Source: CAZWCX01 sp964632945
GTDB taxonomy: Bacteria > Planctomycetota > MHYJ01 > WSZJ01 > CAZWCX01
Direction of reading: 5' to 3'
NCBI GenBank assembly: GCA_964632945.1
Contig: CAZWCX010000001.1
Location: 62,001 to 126,000, forward strand
Length of the DNA stretch: 64,000 bases
A program made the translations under genes and the position numbers. Below are positions 34,292 through 43,390 of the stretch, in pieces. The notes beneath the pieces were generated by a model, which was not told the DNA's origin, did not search any database, and saw only the letters and a list, made by a program, of their open reading frames with translations. The first letter of the stretch is position 1. Every line of letters begins with the position of its first letter.

Positions 34292-36844
34292 ATGCCCAAG
34301 GTCACCTGCCCGCACTGTGCCGCCGCCATCGGGCTTCCCGAGCCCGCCGAAGTGAAGAAGGCCATCTTTGCGGGAAAGTCCCCGAAGTGCCCGCGGTGCC
34401 GCAAGGTCATCCCGTTCAAGCAGGACGGCTCCCTGCAGACGGCGAATCCCGCGCCGAGCGCGGTGGCGACGGCGCTCGCGGCGCCCGCGGATCCGGCGCA
34501 GGCCGCCCTGGTCGGCTTCCTGGAAAAGTCGCGGATCGGGTTCCCGCACCTGCTCGTCCTGCTCAAGCTGCTCGAGCTCTGGGGCCAGAGGTCCGGTCCG
34601 ACCGAGTTCGTGACCCGCTGCAAGTGGACGGTGGAAGCGCTGCGCAAGAACGTGGTGGTCGTCGGCAGCCGCAGCGCGGGCGAGGAGGGATGGCCCTCCG
34701 ACGTGCATCCCGCTTCGCTGCCCGCCCTGGCGCGCCGGGCGGCGGTGGCGAAGTCCGCCTGGATGGTCGTGGTCCGGCTGCATGCCCAGCGATTGACGTA
34801 CGGCGGCCAGTTGATGCTGGACCACCTGCTGGACGCGCACAGCGCGCTGCCGCACTGGAAGGCGCTGATCGAGGAACTGGCCCGGGAGGCGACGGGCGGG
34901 GCGCTGGGCCCGGGCGCCGCCGGACCCGCGCCGACGGCCGCGGCTCCGGCGGGAGGCAACGGCGCCAATTCCGCGCGGGCGACGGCCCCCGCCGGACGGG
35001 AGTTTCAGCCCTGGACGGAGGGCGTGAAGAAGCCGGCGGCCGCCGCCCCCGCACCGGCCGCCGCCCCATCGACGTCCGCCGCCCCCCCCGCTCCGGTGCC
35101 CGCGTCCGCCCCGGTCGCCGCCACGGCCGCCGCGGGCGCCGCCGCCGCCGCGCCGTCCGCACGGCAGGCGCCCGAGGCCCTCTCGGCCGTCGAACTCGCC
35201 GCCGCGCGCGCCGAACTCGACAAAATGACCGGCCTGGCCAGCGTCAAGAAGGCCATCGAAGAGCTGTCCAAGTTCCTGCAGGTCCACTGCCTGCGCCGCC
35301 AGGCGGGATTGCATACCGGCCCCGTGACCCTGCACATGGTGTTCCAGGGCGGCCCCGGCACCGGCAAAACCACCGTGGCGCGATTGCTCGGACGCCTCTA
35401 CCGCGTGCTCGGCCTCCTCGCCAAGGGGCATGTCGTCGAAGTCGATCGCAGCGGGCTGGTCGCCCAGTTCGTGGGCCATACCGCGCAGAAAACCGCCAAG
35501 GCGATCGACAGCGCGCTCGGAGGAATCCTCTTCATCGACGAGGCGTACAGCCTCGCGCGGACCGACGACGCCAAGGACTACGGCCAGGAGGCGATCGAGA
35601 CCCTGCTCAAGGCCATGGAGGACCGGCGCGACGAACTCGTAGTGATCGTTGCGGGCTATCCGGATCCGATGCGCAAGTTCCTCGAGTCGAACCCCGGGCT
35701 TCGTTCCCGCTTTCCCCACTACATCGAGTTCCCCGACTACAACGCCGACGAGCTGTCGCAGATCTTCGAAGGCATGGCCCGCGAGCGCTCCTACGCGCTC
35801 ACGCCCGAGTGCCTGGGAGCCGCCGGCCGGCTGTTCCGCCACCTCCTCGCCGCAAAGGACGAACACTTCGGCAATGCACGCGTGGTGCGCACCGTCTTCG
35901 AGAAGACGATCCAGCGGCAGGCCACCCGCCTCGTCGAGACCGGCGTCACCACCGACACCGATGCACTTTCCCGCCTCGAGCCGGCGGACCTCCCCCTCGA
36001 GCAGTACGGGGTGAAGACCCGCTCCGACGGCGACGTCACCGCGGTCGCGCGCGCCAAACTCGACGCCCTGATCGGGCTCGCCCCGGTCAAGAAGCGATTC
36101 GTGGAACTCACCGCCCTGCTCGACCTGCGCCGCAAGCGCGAGGAGAAGGGGCTCGCGGTGCAGGGCCAGAGCCTGCACATGGTCTTCACCGGCAACCCCG
36201 GCACGGGAAAGACGGAGGTCGCCCGGATCATGGCCGAGGTCCTGCACGGGCTCGGCTTCCTGAGCCGGGGGCACCTGGTCGAGGTCGATCGCGCCGACCT
36301 GGTGGCCGGGTACGTGGGACAGACCGCGCGCAAGACCGAGGAGATCGTGCGCTCGGCGCTCGGGGGTGTGCTGTTCATCGACGAGGCCTATACGCTGACG
36401 GAGCGTGGGGGCGGCGAGGACTACGGCCAGGAGGCGGTCGACACCCTGCTCAAGTGGATGGAGGACCGGCGCACCAGTTTCGTCTGCATCGTGGCCGGGT
36501 ATCCCGACCTCATGCGCAAGTTCCTCTCCTCGAACCCGGGACTCGCCAGCCGTTTCCCGACGGTGATCGACTTCCCGGACTACACCGACGACGAGTTGAA
36601 GGAGATCTTCGCCGCCATGGCCCGGCAGCGCGGGTTCGACCCCGATCCCGACGCGGTCGCGAAAGCGGGCGCCCTGCTCGCCGCGCGGCGGGTCGGCAAC
36701 GCGCACTTCGGCAACGCCCGCGAGGCGCGCCTGCTGCTCGAGGGCGCGATCACCGCGATGGCCGTCCGCGTCGCCTCGTCCAGCTCCCCCGACATGGAGT
36801 CGCTGTCGACGATCGTCGAGGCGGACGTAGCCGGCGCCGGGTAG
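34292..36844 (+). CDS. Zinc-ribbon tandem AAA+ ATPase of the CbbX/SpoVK type
   Basis: 850 aa. The N-terminal ribbon Cys6-x2-Cys9 and Cys33-x2-Cys36 is followed by a helical domain, then an Ala/Pro-rich linker (about 210-300). Two AAA+ modules follow: the first has Walker A GGPGTGKTT (Lys359) and Walker B FIDEAY (Asp416, Glu417); the second has GNPGTGKTE (Lys640) and LFIDEAY. Both have the VGHTAQKT/VGQTARKT pore-proximal and AGYPD segments of the CbbX/EccA1 group, AAA+ remodelling ATPases such as Rubisco activase CbbX. The target is unknown; no Rubisco is nearby. There is no obvious ribosome site before the ATG. Confidence 0.9.
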   Translation: MPKVTCPHCAAAIGLPEPAEVKKAIFAGKSPKCPRCRKVIPFKQDGSLQTANPAPSAVATALAAPADPAQAALVGFLEKSRIGFPHLLVLLKLLELWGQRSGPTEFVTRCKWTVEALRKNVVVVGSRSAGEEGWPSDVHPASLPALARRAAVAKSAWMVVVRLHAQRLTYGGQLMLDHLLDAHSALPHWKALIEELAREATGGALGPGAAGPAPTAAAPAGGNGANSARATAPAGREFQPWTEGVKKPAAAAPAPAAAPSTSAAPPAPVPASAPVAATAAAGAAAAAPSARQAPEALSAVELAAARAELDKMTGLASVKKAIEELSKFLQVHCLRRQAGLHTGPVTLHMVFQGGPGTGKTTVARLLGRLYRVLGLLAKGHVVEVDRSGLVAQFVGHTAQKTAKAIDSALGGILFIDEAYSLARTDDAKDYGQEAIETLLKAMEDRRDELVVIVAGYPDPMRKFLESNPGLRSRFPHYIEFPDYNADELSQIFEGMARERSYALTPECLGAAGRLFRHLLAAKDEHFGNARVVRTVFEKTIQRQATRLVETGVTTDTDALSRLEPADLPLEQYGVKTRSDGDVTAVARAKLDALIGLAPVKKRFVELTALLDLRRKREEKGLAVQGQSLHMVFTGNPGTGKTEVARIMAEVLHGLGFLSRGHLVEVDRADLVAGYVGQTARKTEEIVRSALGGVLFIDEAYTLTERGGGEDYGQEAVDTLLKWMEDRRTSFVCIVAGYPDLMRKFLSSNPGLASRFPTVIDFPDYTDDELKEIFAAMARQRGFDPDPDAVAKAGALLAARRVGNAHFGNAREARLLLEGAITAMAVRVASSSSPDMESLSTIVEADVAGAG

Positions 36845-36918
36845 GCCGCGCCGGTGCCGGGCGGGAGGCCGGCGCCCCCGCCCCCTTCCCGTCCCGGAAT
36901 CGCTCTCCGGCCGGTCTC

Positions 36919-36947
36919 TTGCCGGATCTTGCCCGCGCGGATACAAT
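36919..36947 (+). promoter_or_regulatory. Strong sigma-70-like promoter
   Basis: TTGCCG (36919-36924), 17-nt spacer, TACAAT (36942-36947). The predicted start near 36954 gives a leader of about 40 nt. Confidence 0.7.
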
Positions 36948-36993
36948 TCGCGGCAGTGTCCCCCACCGGTCTTCCGCACCCCCGGAGGTTCCC

Positions 36994-38199
36994 ATGCGCG
37001 CCCTCGTCGCCGACTCCTTCTCCGATTCCGGTCTCCAGGGACTCCGCGCCCTCGGCCTGGAGGTGGTCTATCTCCCCAAGGCCACGCCGGAGGAGTTTTC
37101 GAAGGAAGCCGACCTTGCGCACGTGATCGTGGTGCGCTCCCGGAAGGTAACGCGCGAAGTGATCGAGCGGGCGTCCCGTCTTTCCCTGATCGTCCGCGCC
37201 GGGGCTGGGGTCAACACGATCGACGTCGCCGCCGCGTCGGAGCGGGGAATCTTCGTGACCAATTGCCCCGGCAAGAACTCGGCCGCGGTCGCCGAACTCA
37301 CGCTCGGACTGCTGCTCGCGCTCGATCGGCGCATCCCGGACGCGACCGCGGAGCTGCGCGCCGGGAAGTGGAACAAGACCGAGTACTCGAAGGCCCGCGG
37401 GCTCCAGGGCCGCACGCTCGGCGTCATCGGCACGGGCCAGATCGGACGGCGGGTGATCCGGGCGGCCCAAGCCCTCGGCATGCGCGTCGTCGCCTGGTCG
37501 CGCTCGCTCACCGACGCCGAGGCGCGCGACCTGGGCGCGGAGCGGCGCTCCTCCCCCCTCGAGGTGGCGCGGGATGCGGACGCGGTCTCGGTGCACCTGG
37601 CCCTCACGCCGGAAACGCGCGGCCTGGTCGGGGCGGAATTCGCGGCGGCGCTGCGCCCGGGAGCGATCTTCCTCAACACCTCCCGCGGGGAGATCGTCGA
37701 CGAGCCCGCGCTGCTGGCCGCCGCCCGCGAAAAGAAGCTGCGCCTGGGCCTGGACGTCTTTGCCGGCGAGCCGTCGGAGGGGAGCGCCGCCTTCACGCCC
37801 GCGCCGGCCCAACATGCCTGGTTCGCCGGCACCCCCCACGTCGGCGCGTCGACCGAGGAGGCGCAGGACGCGATCGCGGAGGAGGCGGTCCGGATCGTCC
37901 GCGTCTTCCTGCGCGAGGGTCACGCGGAAAATTGCGTCAACCTCGCCCGCACCACCCCCGCCCGCTGCCAACTCGTCGTCCGCCATCACGACAAGGTCGG
38001 GGTGCTGGCCGGGGTCCTCGACCTCCTGCGCAAGGAAGGAATCAACGTCCAGCGCGTCGAGAACATCATCTTCGACGGCGCCAAGGCCGCCTTCGCCAAG
38101 ATCGAAATCGAACGCCGGCCCAGCGAACAGGCCGTCGCCGAGTTGTCGGGACGGAAGGACGAGATTCTCGGCCTCGAGCTGTTCGACCTGCCCGCCTGA
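36994..38199 (+). CDS. D-isomer-specific 2-hydroxyacid dehydrogenase with ACT domain (SerA paralogue)
   Basis: 401 aa, with GGAGG 5 nt before the ATG at 36994. NAD-binding QGRTLGVIGTGQIGRRVI, NTSRGEIVDEPAL (catalytic Arg region) and PHVGASTEEA (relay His) are intact. The C-terminal 75 residues form an ACT domain (VVRHHDKVGVLAGVLDLLRKEGINV). It is the short-form phosphoglycerate dehydrogenase layout, a second copy beside full-length serA at 19805, so it may act in serine synthesis or on another 2-hydroxyacid. It stands alone with its own promoter. Confidence 0.9.
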   Translation: MRALVADSFSDSGLQGLRALGLEVVYLPKATPEEFSKEADLAHVIVVRSRKVTREVIERASRLSLIVRAGAGVNTIDVAAASERGIFVTNCPGKNSAAVAELTLGLLLALDRRIPDATAELRAGKWNKTEYSKARGLQGRTLGVIGTGQIGRRVIRAAQALGMRVVAWSRSLTDAEARDLGAERRSSPLEVARDADAVSVHLALTPETRGLVGAEFAAALRPGAIFLNTSRGEIVDEPALLAAAREKKLRLGLDVFAGEPSEGSAAFTPAPAQHAWFAGTPHVGASTEEAQDAIAEEAVRIVRVFLREGHAENCVNLARTTPARCQLVVRHHDKVGVLAGVLDLLRKEGINVQRVENIIFDGAKAAFAKIEIERRPSEQAVAELSGRKDEILGLELFDLPA

Positions 38200-38274
38200 G
38201 CCGCGCCCGCCCCCGCCCGCCGGCGTGCGCTCGCGCCACCCGCCCCGCGCGCGTCGCGGGCAGGTCCGCGCGCC

Positions 38275-40140
38275 TCAACGACCCGCGCTTTCGCGGGCCC
38301 CGGGGGCCGGTTCCGCGGCATCCGCGGCGGAGACCGCCCGACCGGTGCGGGGATCGACGTGGAGATCGAGCGACTCCCCGTCTTCCGTGTAGAAGAAAAA
38401 CCCGTACATCATTTCGTGGATGGTCTGCTGACCGAACCGCACCGTCTCCTTGGAATCCGGGTTGTACGGATTGAAGTCGGTATTGTCGAAGTGGGCGAAG
38501 ACCTCGAGCACCGTGCCGCGCGGGAATCTCATCCGGTCCCGCTCCCAGACATAGGCGAGCTGCCAGTCGAAACTGTAGTTCGGGATCGACAGCAGCGTCT
38601 CGTCGCGGCCGTCCGGGTAGCGGGCGCGGAACGTCATGTCGCGGCCGCGCAAATGCATGTGCGCGAACGCCCCGACCGCCGTGATGTCCGTCTCCACCGT
38701 CTGCTTCGCCTCGACGCGGTGGGCCGGCGCCCCCGGCGGAATCGCGAATCGGTTGTTGTGGATCTCATAGTGCCGCAGGCGCTTCCGGATCGGGTGCTTG
38801 GCGAACACGATCCCCACGCGGAGCAGGTCGGTCTCCTCTTTTCCCGTGGTCACGTAGTGCACCTGAAGCACGAGCGCGGAACCCTTGGGAATCAGGAAGC
38901 CGAAGCCGGGATCCACGGCGAGGGCTTGCCCGCCGGGGACCTGTCCGGTGATGAAATGGACCTCCTCCCGCCCCTTGGCCGGGTCGAAGTAGAACGCGTT
39001 CGCGTGGTGGAGGACGCGCGGATTGCGCGACAGGATCTGGAAACCCTGAATCCAGGTGTCCTCCGGAAAGATGAACGGAAGCCGCGTGTCGCGGTGAAGG
39101 GTGTCGTACCGGTACGGCACGTACCCCTCGGCGGGGATGACGGCCTCGTCCGCGGCGCGCAAGACGAGGTCCGGCCGACCGATGCTCCAGCGGGTCTGCG
39201 GCCATTCCCGCGGCGGCGGCATCTTCGCCAGGTCGCCCGACGGCGCCCCTCCACGCACCCAGTCGAGCACCGTACGCCGCTCGTCGTCGGTCAACCGTCG
39301 ATCGTTGACGAACTGCCCGTGGCGCGGGTCGGCGAACCACGGCGGCATGCGCCCGAGCCGAATCGCCTCCGCGATCGTCTCCGCGCGTTTCCGCGCGTCT
39401 TCATAGGAGAGGAGCGGGAACGGGGCCTCGCCGCCGGGACGATGGCACTCCTGGCAGCGCACTTGGAGGATCGGCGCGACCTCCTCGGCGAACCCGGGAA
39501 TGCGCTCCGGCGGCGCCGGCGTCAGCGCAGGGATCAGGCAGCCGTCCACCTCCGTCTCCGGCACCTGCACGTCCCGGCCGGCCAGCACGTCCTCGATTGC
39601 CTGCCGGAGATCCTCCCGGCCCGGGTCCGGCCGCACCCCTCCGAGCCGGTACTGTGCATCGACGCGACCGCGATAGCGAAGCCGGAATCCGCCGTCCAGG
39701 ACGGCGACTTCCGGCGTCCGTCGCGCGCCGACCGCGCGCGCGACCGCGCCTTCCAGGTCCTTGGCGACCGGAAACGCAACCCCGTGCTCGATCGCGACCG
39801 CCGCCGCCTCCACCACCGTATCGGCGACGCCGACGTTCACCAGGAGAAACTGCACCCCGCGGGCCCGATACTCCTTCTCGAGCGCCGACAACCGCGGCAG
39901 GTAGCGGAGCGAAAGCGGACAGCCGTTCGTGACGAAAGCGAGCACGTGGGAGGACCGGTCGCCGAACTCCCCCAGGTTCCGGGGCAGATACCGCGTGTCG
40001 ATGAACGAAAGCCGGCCGATTTCCGCACCGATCTCCACGACCGCGGCGTTTCCCTCTTCCGCGACCGCGGAGACCGCCGCGGCGAGCCACACCGCGACCG
40101 CGGCCCATGCGACGACAAAGACTCCGACGGCTCGGACCAT
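38275..40140 (-). CDS. Secreted redoxin - cytochrome c - copper monooxygenase-like fusion
   Basis: 621 aa. A signal peptide (VGVFVVAWAAVAVWLAAAVSAVAE) precedes a thioredoxin/AhpC-like domain at about 45-190 (FVTNGCPLSLRYLPRLSAL, one peroxidatic-type Cys). A haem c motif Cys229-x2-Cys232-His233 follows in a short cytochrome domain. Residues about 330-600 resemble the PHM/DBM copper type II monooxygenase fold (LHHANAFYF, HYVTTG, AFAHMHLRGRDM). The ATG at 40140 has AGGAGAGGA. This three-domain layout occurs in planctomycetes and acidobacteria. The substrate is unknown. Confidence 0.88.
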   Translation of the reverse strand: MVRAVGVFVVAWAAVAVWLAAAVSAVAEEGNAAVVEIGAEIGRLSFIDTRYLPRNLGEFGDRSSHVLAFVTNGCPLSLRYLPRLSALEKEYRARGVQFLLVNVGVADTVVEAAAVAIEHGVAFPVAKDLEGAVARAVGARRTPEVAVLDGGFRLRYRGRVDAQYRLGGVRPDPGREDLRQAIEDVLAGRDVQVPETEVDGCLIPALTPAPPERIPGFAEEVAPILQVRCQECHRPGGEAPFPLLSYEDARKRAETIAEAIRLGRMPPWFADPRHGQFVNDRRLTDDERRTVLDWVRGGAPSGDLAKMPPPREWPQTRWSIGRPDLVLRAADEAVIPAEGYVPYRYDTLHRDTRLPFIFPEDTWIQGFQILSRNPRVLHHANAFYFDPAKGREEVHFITGQVPGGQALAVDPGFGFLIPKGSALVLQVHYVTTGKEETDLLRVGIVFAKHPIRKRLRHYEIHNNRFAIPPGAPAHRVEAKQTVETDITAVGAFAHMHLRGRDMTFRARYPDGRDETLLSIPNYSFDWQLAYVWERDRMRFPRGTVLEVFAHFDNTDFNPYNPDSKETVRFGQQTIHEMMYGFFFYTEDGESLDLHVDPRTGRAVSAADAAEPAPGARESAGR

Positions 40141-40176
40141 GGTCCTCTCCTCGAATCGTCCGGTCACCCGGCGACC

Positions 40177-40205
40177 ATTATACGTCGCGGTCCGGCGGGG
40201 ACCAA
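40177..40205 (-). promoter_or_regulatory. Strong sigma-70-like promoter
   Basis: Minus strand TTGGTC (40205-40200), 17-nt spacer, consensus TATAAT (40182-40177). The leader is about 30 nt to the ATG at 40140. Confidence 0.7.
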
Positions 40206-40238
40206 GGGGGAATGCATTTCCAAGGCACTCGAAGAGGT

Positions 40239-41159
40239 TCAGCGCGCGCCGCCCGGCGCAACCTCGGGAGCGGCGATCCGCGCAAGGGCGAACGCGGCGC
40301 TCGCGCGCACCCCCGGGTCCGAATCCTCCGCCGCGAGGCGGCGCAGGTCGGGGATCGTCTCCGCGGCGGTGGGGCCGAAGTGCGACAACGCCGTGGCGGC
40401 GGCCCGGCGGACCTCGGCCGCAGGCTCCCGCAACGCCGCGTGCAGGACTTCGAGCGCATGGGTTCCTTGCACGCGGCCAAGGACCAGGAGCACCTCCGGC
40501 GAGCGTCGCCCCTCTCCGTGGATCAACTCGGGGACCGCGGCCTCGGCGTCGGTCCCCAACTCCGCCAGTCCGGCGAAGGCCCGCTCGCGGTGCTCCGGCG
40601 CGTCCATCTCCCGGAGCAGGTGCGCGACCGCACGCGGGGTCAGGTCGCGCGCGCCGCGGATCAACAGGCACGCCGTCCGCGTGGCGACATGATGGATCGC
40701 GGCCCGCTCCGCCACTTCGAGCGCAACCGACTGGGCATCGGTGCCGGACTCCGCCACGACGCGATTCGGGGTCCGCTGGCTGTGGGTGAACTCGGCGAGC
40801 AACGATTGCGCGGGAAGCGCGATGACGCGCAGGGTCGCCTGGACGATGCCCGGAACGAAGTCCTGGCGGATGACGGTCACGCTCGGGTCGGTGCGGAGAT
40901 CGTGCGCCCTGCGTTCGCAGCGCAACTCCAGCGCGATGTCGTGACGGTTGCCGTCGAGGCCGGAGCGCCCTTCCCGGTACAGGTCCCAGAGCGGGGAGAC
41001 GAACAGGATGTCGCGGAGGATCGCCACGCCGACCGGATCGCCCTCGATCGGGATCCGGCGCAGGAAGGGGGCCCACGCCGACAGGAACACGAGCGCCAGG
41101 GCGACCAGGGAACCGCACCCCAACCAGGGCGCGTAGGCGGGAGGCCGGGGGGCGGACAC
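40239..41159 (-). CDS. Membrane-anchored HEAT-repeat protein
   Basis: 306 aa, GTG start at 41159 with CGGAG about 9 nt upstream. The N-terminal helix (WLGCGSLVALALVFLSAWAPF) is a signal anchor. The rest is helical, with HEAT-like repeats toward the C-terminus (AAEVRRAAATALSHFGPTAAETIPDLRRL and DPGVRASAAFALARI are two of them). No catalytic motif. Own promoter. Confidence 0.75.
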   Translation of the reverse strand: MSAPRPPAYAPWLGCGSLVALALVFLSAWAPFLRRIPIEGDPVGVAILRDILFVSPLWDLYREGRSGLDGNRHDIALELRCERRAHDLRTDPSVTVIRQDFVPGIVQATLRVIALPAQSLLAEFTHSQRTPNRVVAESGTDAQSVALEVAERAAIHHVATRTACLLIRGARDLTPRAVAHLLREMDAPEHRERAFAGLAELGTDAEAAVPELIHGEGRRSPEVLLVLGRVQGTHALEVLHAALREPAAEVRRAAATALSHFGPTAAETIPDLRRLAAEDSDPGVRASAAFALARIAAPEVAPGGAR

Positions 41160-41191
41160 GCAAGTCGACTCCGGGCAGGGACCAGAGAGTG

Positions 41192-41220
41192 AGCCTAACA
41201 GCCCCCGAGCGCAGAATCAA
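41192..41220 (-). promoter_or_regulatory. Sigma-70-like promoter
   Basis: Minus strand TTGATT (41220-41215), 17-nt spacer, TAGGCT (41197-41192). It overlaps the last codons of the upstream endonuclease-family gene. Confidence 0.6.
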
Positions 41221-42173
41221 GGCGCCGGAACCGCGTCGATGCGGAATCCGGCGCAGATTCCGAAGTGGTCCGAGAGATGACGCTCCACCAGGCTCCCGTC
41301 GTCGCAAGCGGACGGCACGACGCGATCGAGAACGATTTGCGCATTGCCGACGGGCCGGAGGGAAGTGCGGCGGCCTCGGCGATTTCCCGGGGTGTAGAAG
41401 ACGTAGTCGATGCGCGCGGGGCCGTGGTCTCCGGGGTCGACGATCCGGTTCCCGGACGCCCCGAAGGTGATCTCCTCGCGGCCGGCCATCGCGTCCTCGA
41501 AGCCCGCCTCGCGCAGAAGTCGCGGGCTCCCGCTCTCGGGCGGATCGTTGAAGTCTCCGGTCAGGAGGACGTGATCCGCCCCCCCGCGGTCGGCCTCGAG
41601 AAAGGCGAGCAGGTGCCGGGCTTCCCGCTCCCGCCGGAACGCCACGTCGTTGAGGTGCAGGTTGACGAGATCGAGGATCACCGTTCCGCCGTCCGCCGCG
41701 CGGGCGGGAGTCCCGTCCTCCGCGAGCAGGATCAGGCGGGAGCGCAGGGCGCAGCGCTGGTTGACCGGATGGAAGAGTCTCGGCAGGCCAAGCAACAGCC
41801 AGTCGGAGGCCGGGCGGAGCTTGACACGCCGATGGGACTGGACGGCGAAGCGCGCCCGGCGGTACGCGCTCAACTGGCCGGCGCCGACGAGCGGGATCCC
41901 CCACGCGCTCGCGCGGGCGAACCGGACCGCGAATCCGCCGGCGGACAACCGTCCCTCGAGCACGCCTCGCGAGTCGCGGCCGATCCAGAGGTCGATCGCC
42001 TCCTGGAGGGCGACGGCATCGGGAGCGAGCTCGAGCAAGGCGTCGGCGATCTGCTCGAAGGACGGCGCGCCATCCGGACGTGCCGCGCGCCAGTAGAGGC
42101 GCCGGCTGCGGCCGCCGCCCCGGAGATTGAACGTCAGCACGCGAAAGGGCGGGCCGACCGGCGCCTCCGTCAC
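41217..42173 (-). CDS. Endonuclease/exonuclease/phosphatase family protein
   Basis: 318 aa. The N-terminal VLTFNLRGGG, ALQEAIDLW (metal-binding Glu), NLHLND, LLTGDFNDPP (catalytic Asp/Asn) and C-terminal RIDYVFYTP...RHLSDHFGI (catalytic His) are the family motifs of the DNase I-like fold. No signal peptide. The start is taken as GTG 42173 with GGAGG at 7 nt. An alternative GTG at 42215 overlaps the permease stop (GTGA) and would couple the two genes. Last gene of the ABC export operon; substrate unknown (phosphodiester or phospholipid). Confidence 0.87.
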   Translation of the reverse strand: MTEAPVGPPFRVLTFNLRGGGRSRRLYWRAARPDGAPSFEQIADALLELAPDAVALQEAIDLWIGRDSRGVLEGRLSAGGFAVRFARASAWGIPLVGAGQLSAYRRARFAVQSHRRVKLRPASDWLLLGLPRLFHPVNQRCALRSRLILLAEDGTPARAADGGTVILDLVNLHLNDVAFRREREARHLLAFLEADRGGADHVLLTGDFNDPPESGSPRLLREAGFEDAMAGREEITFGASGNRIVDPGDHGPARIDYVFYTPGNRRGRRTSLRPVGNAQIVLDRVVPSACDDGSLVERHLSDHFGICAGFRIDAVPAP

Positions 42174-42211
42174 CTCCCGGCCTCCGCGAAAATCCACCCG
42201 GTGCGCTCCGC

Positions 42212-43387
42212 TCACACGCGCCGCAGCGCATCGACCACCTTCATGCGCGCCCCGCGCAGCGCGGGGAGGAAACCGCCCACGAACCCCATCCCCGTGGCCA
42301 GCACCGACGCGGTGAGGAGGATCGTCGGGGTGATCCGGAAGCGGAACGCGGTCTCCGAAAAGGTCGCGAAATTCGTCGTTCCGGTCTCCATCCCGTGAAA
42401 CGGCAGGCTCGCCAGGCATCCGAGCGCGGCGCCGATCACGCCCAGCACGAGCGACTCGGTGATGAACGCGCGCCAGATCGAGGCCGGCGTGAATCCCAGC
42501 GCCAGCAGGCAGCCGATCTCCCGCTGGCGCTGACTGATCGCCGCGTACATCGTGTTCATCGCCCCGACGATGCCCCCGATCGCCATGATCATCGTGAGCA
42601 GGCCCCCGAGCACGGTGATGAACGTGGCCATGAGCCGGGACTGCTTGGCGTAGTACTCGGTTTCCGTCATTGCCTGCAGCGTGCGCAGGCGCGGATCGCG
42701 GTCGAGGAGCGTCTGCAGCCGGCGGCGCTGGATCCCGGTGTCCCCGGCGCAGCGGAACAGCACCGACGAGTAGATGGAGCCGCGCTTGAACGAGGTCTGG
42801 AACAGGTTCACGTCCATCCACGCCTCGGACTCCAGCGCGCTCCCCCCCGCCTCGAACACGCCGACGACCGTCCAGTCCCTCCCCCCGCCCCGGATGGAGT
42901 GCCCGAGGGCGAACTTCTCCATGCGCCGGGCGACCGAGACGCCGACGACGGCCTCGGCGGCTCCGGGATCGAACCAGCGCCCCTCGACCAGGCGAACTCC
43001 CTCGTGCACCCGGCGGGCGTCCGCGGGGGTGCCGCGCATGGTGAGGTTCGCCTTGCCGCCGTCGGCGCGCCGCTGCGCGATCACGACCACGCTCTCGAAC
43101 AGAAAGAGCGGGACCCCCGCCGCATCCCGGGCCACGACCGGCAGCTGCTCGACGATGCGCCCGGTGCTCCTCGACACCTGGCTCTGCAGTTCGGCATCGG
43201 CCCCCTTGCGGATGAGGATGAGGTTGCGCGGGCTCCCGGAGGTCGCCACCGCGCGGCGGAAGCCCTCCGCCAGGGCGAGCAGGAAAGTGAACACGAGGAC
43301 GACCAGCGCGATCCCCGCCACGGCCATGGCGGACGCCCCCTTGCGCACCGCGACGCTGCGCACGCTGTAGGTCCAGGGGATCGACAT
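42212..43387 (-). CDS. ABC transporter permease, MacB/FtsX type (first)
   Basis: 391 aa. One helix near the N-terminus (AMAVAGIALVVLVFTFLLALAEG), a periplasmic MacB-PCD-like domain of about 220 residues, then three helices including the FtsX core (MIMAIGGIVGAMNTMYAAISQRQREIGCLLALGF). This is the four-helix permease of macrolide/lipid exporters and DevC-like systems. It follows the other permease with only 3 nt between, so the pair probably forms a heterodimer with the ATPase at 44557. Confidence 0.9.
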   Translation of the reverse strand: MSIPWTYSVRSVAVRKGASAMAVAGIALVVLVFTFLLALAEGFRRAVATSGSPRNLILIRKGADAELQSQVSRSTGRIVEQLPVVARDAAGVPLFLFESVVVIAQRRADGGKANLTMRGTPADARRVHEGVRLVEGRWFDPGAAEAVVGVSVARRMEKFALGHSIRGGGRDWTVVGVFEAGGSALESEAWMDVNLFQTSFKRGSIYSSVLFRCAGDTGIQRRRLQTLLDRDPRLRTLQAMTETEYYAKQSRLMATFITVLGGLLTMIMAIGGIVGAMNTMYAAISQRQREIGCLLALGFTPASIWRAFITESLVLGVIGAALGCLASLPFHGMETGTTNFATFSETAFRFRITPTILLTASVLATGMGFVGGFLPALRGARMKVVDALRRV

Positions 43388-43390
43388 CGC

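Noticed and set aside
33928..38199. Single 1423-codon plus-strand frame
   Set aside because: The part before 36994 is an Arg/Pro-rich shadow of the AAA+ gene; the dehydrogenase begins at the ATG at 36994 with its own promoter and ribosome site.
38275..42231. Single 1318-codon minus-strand frame
   Set aside because: Sequence upstream of 40140 is antisense or shadow of the HEAT and endonuclease-family genes; a clear signal peptide, ribosome site and TATAAT promoter define the start at 40140.
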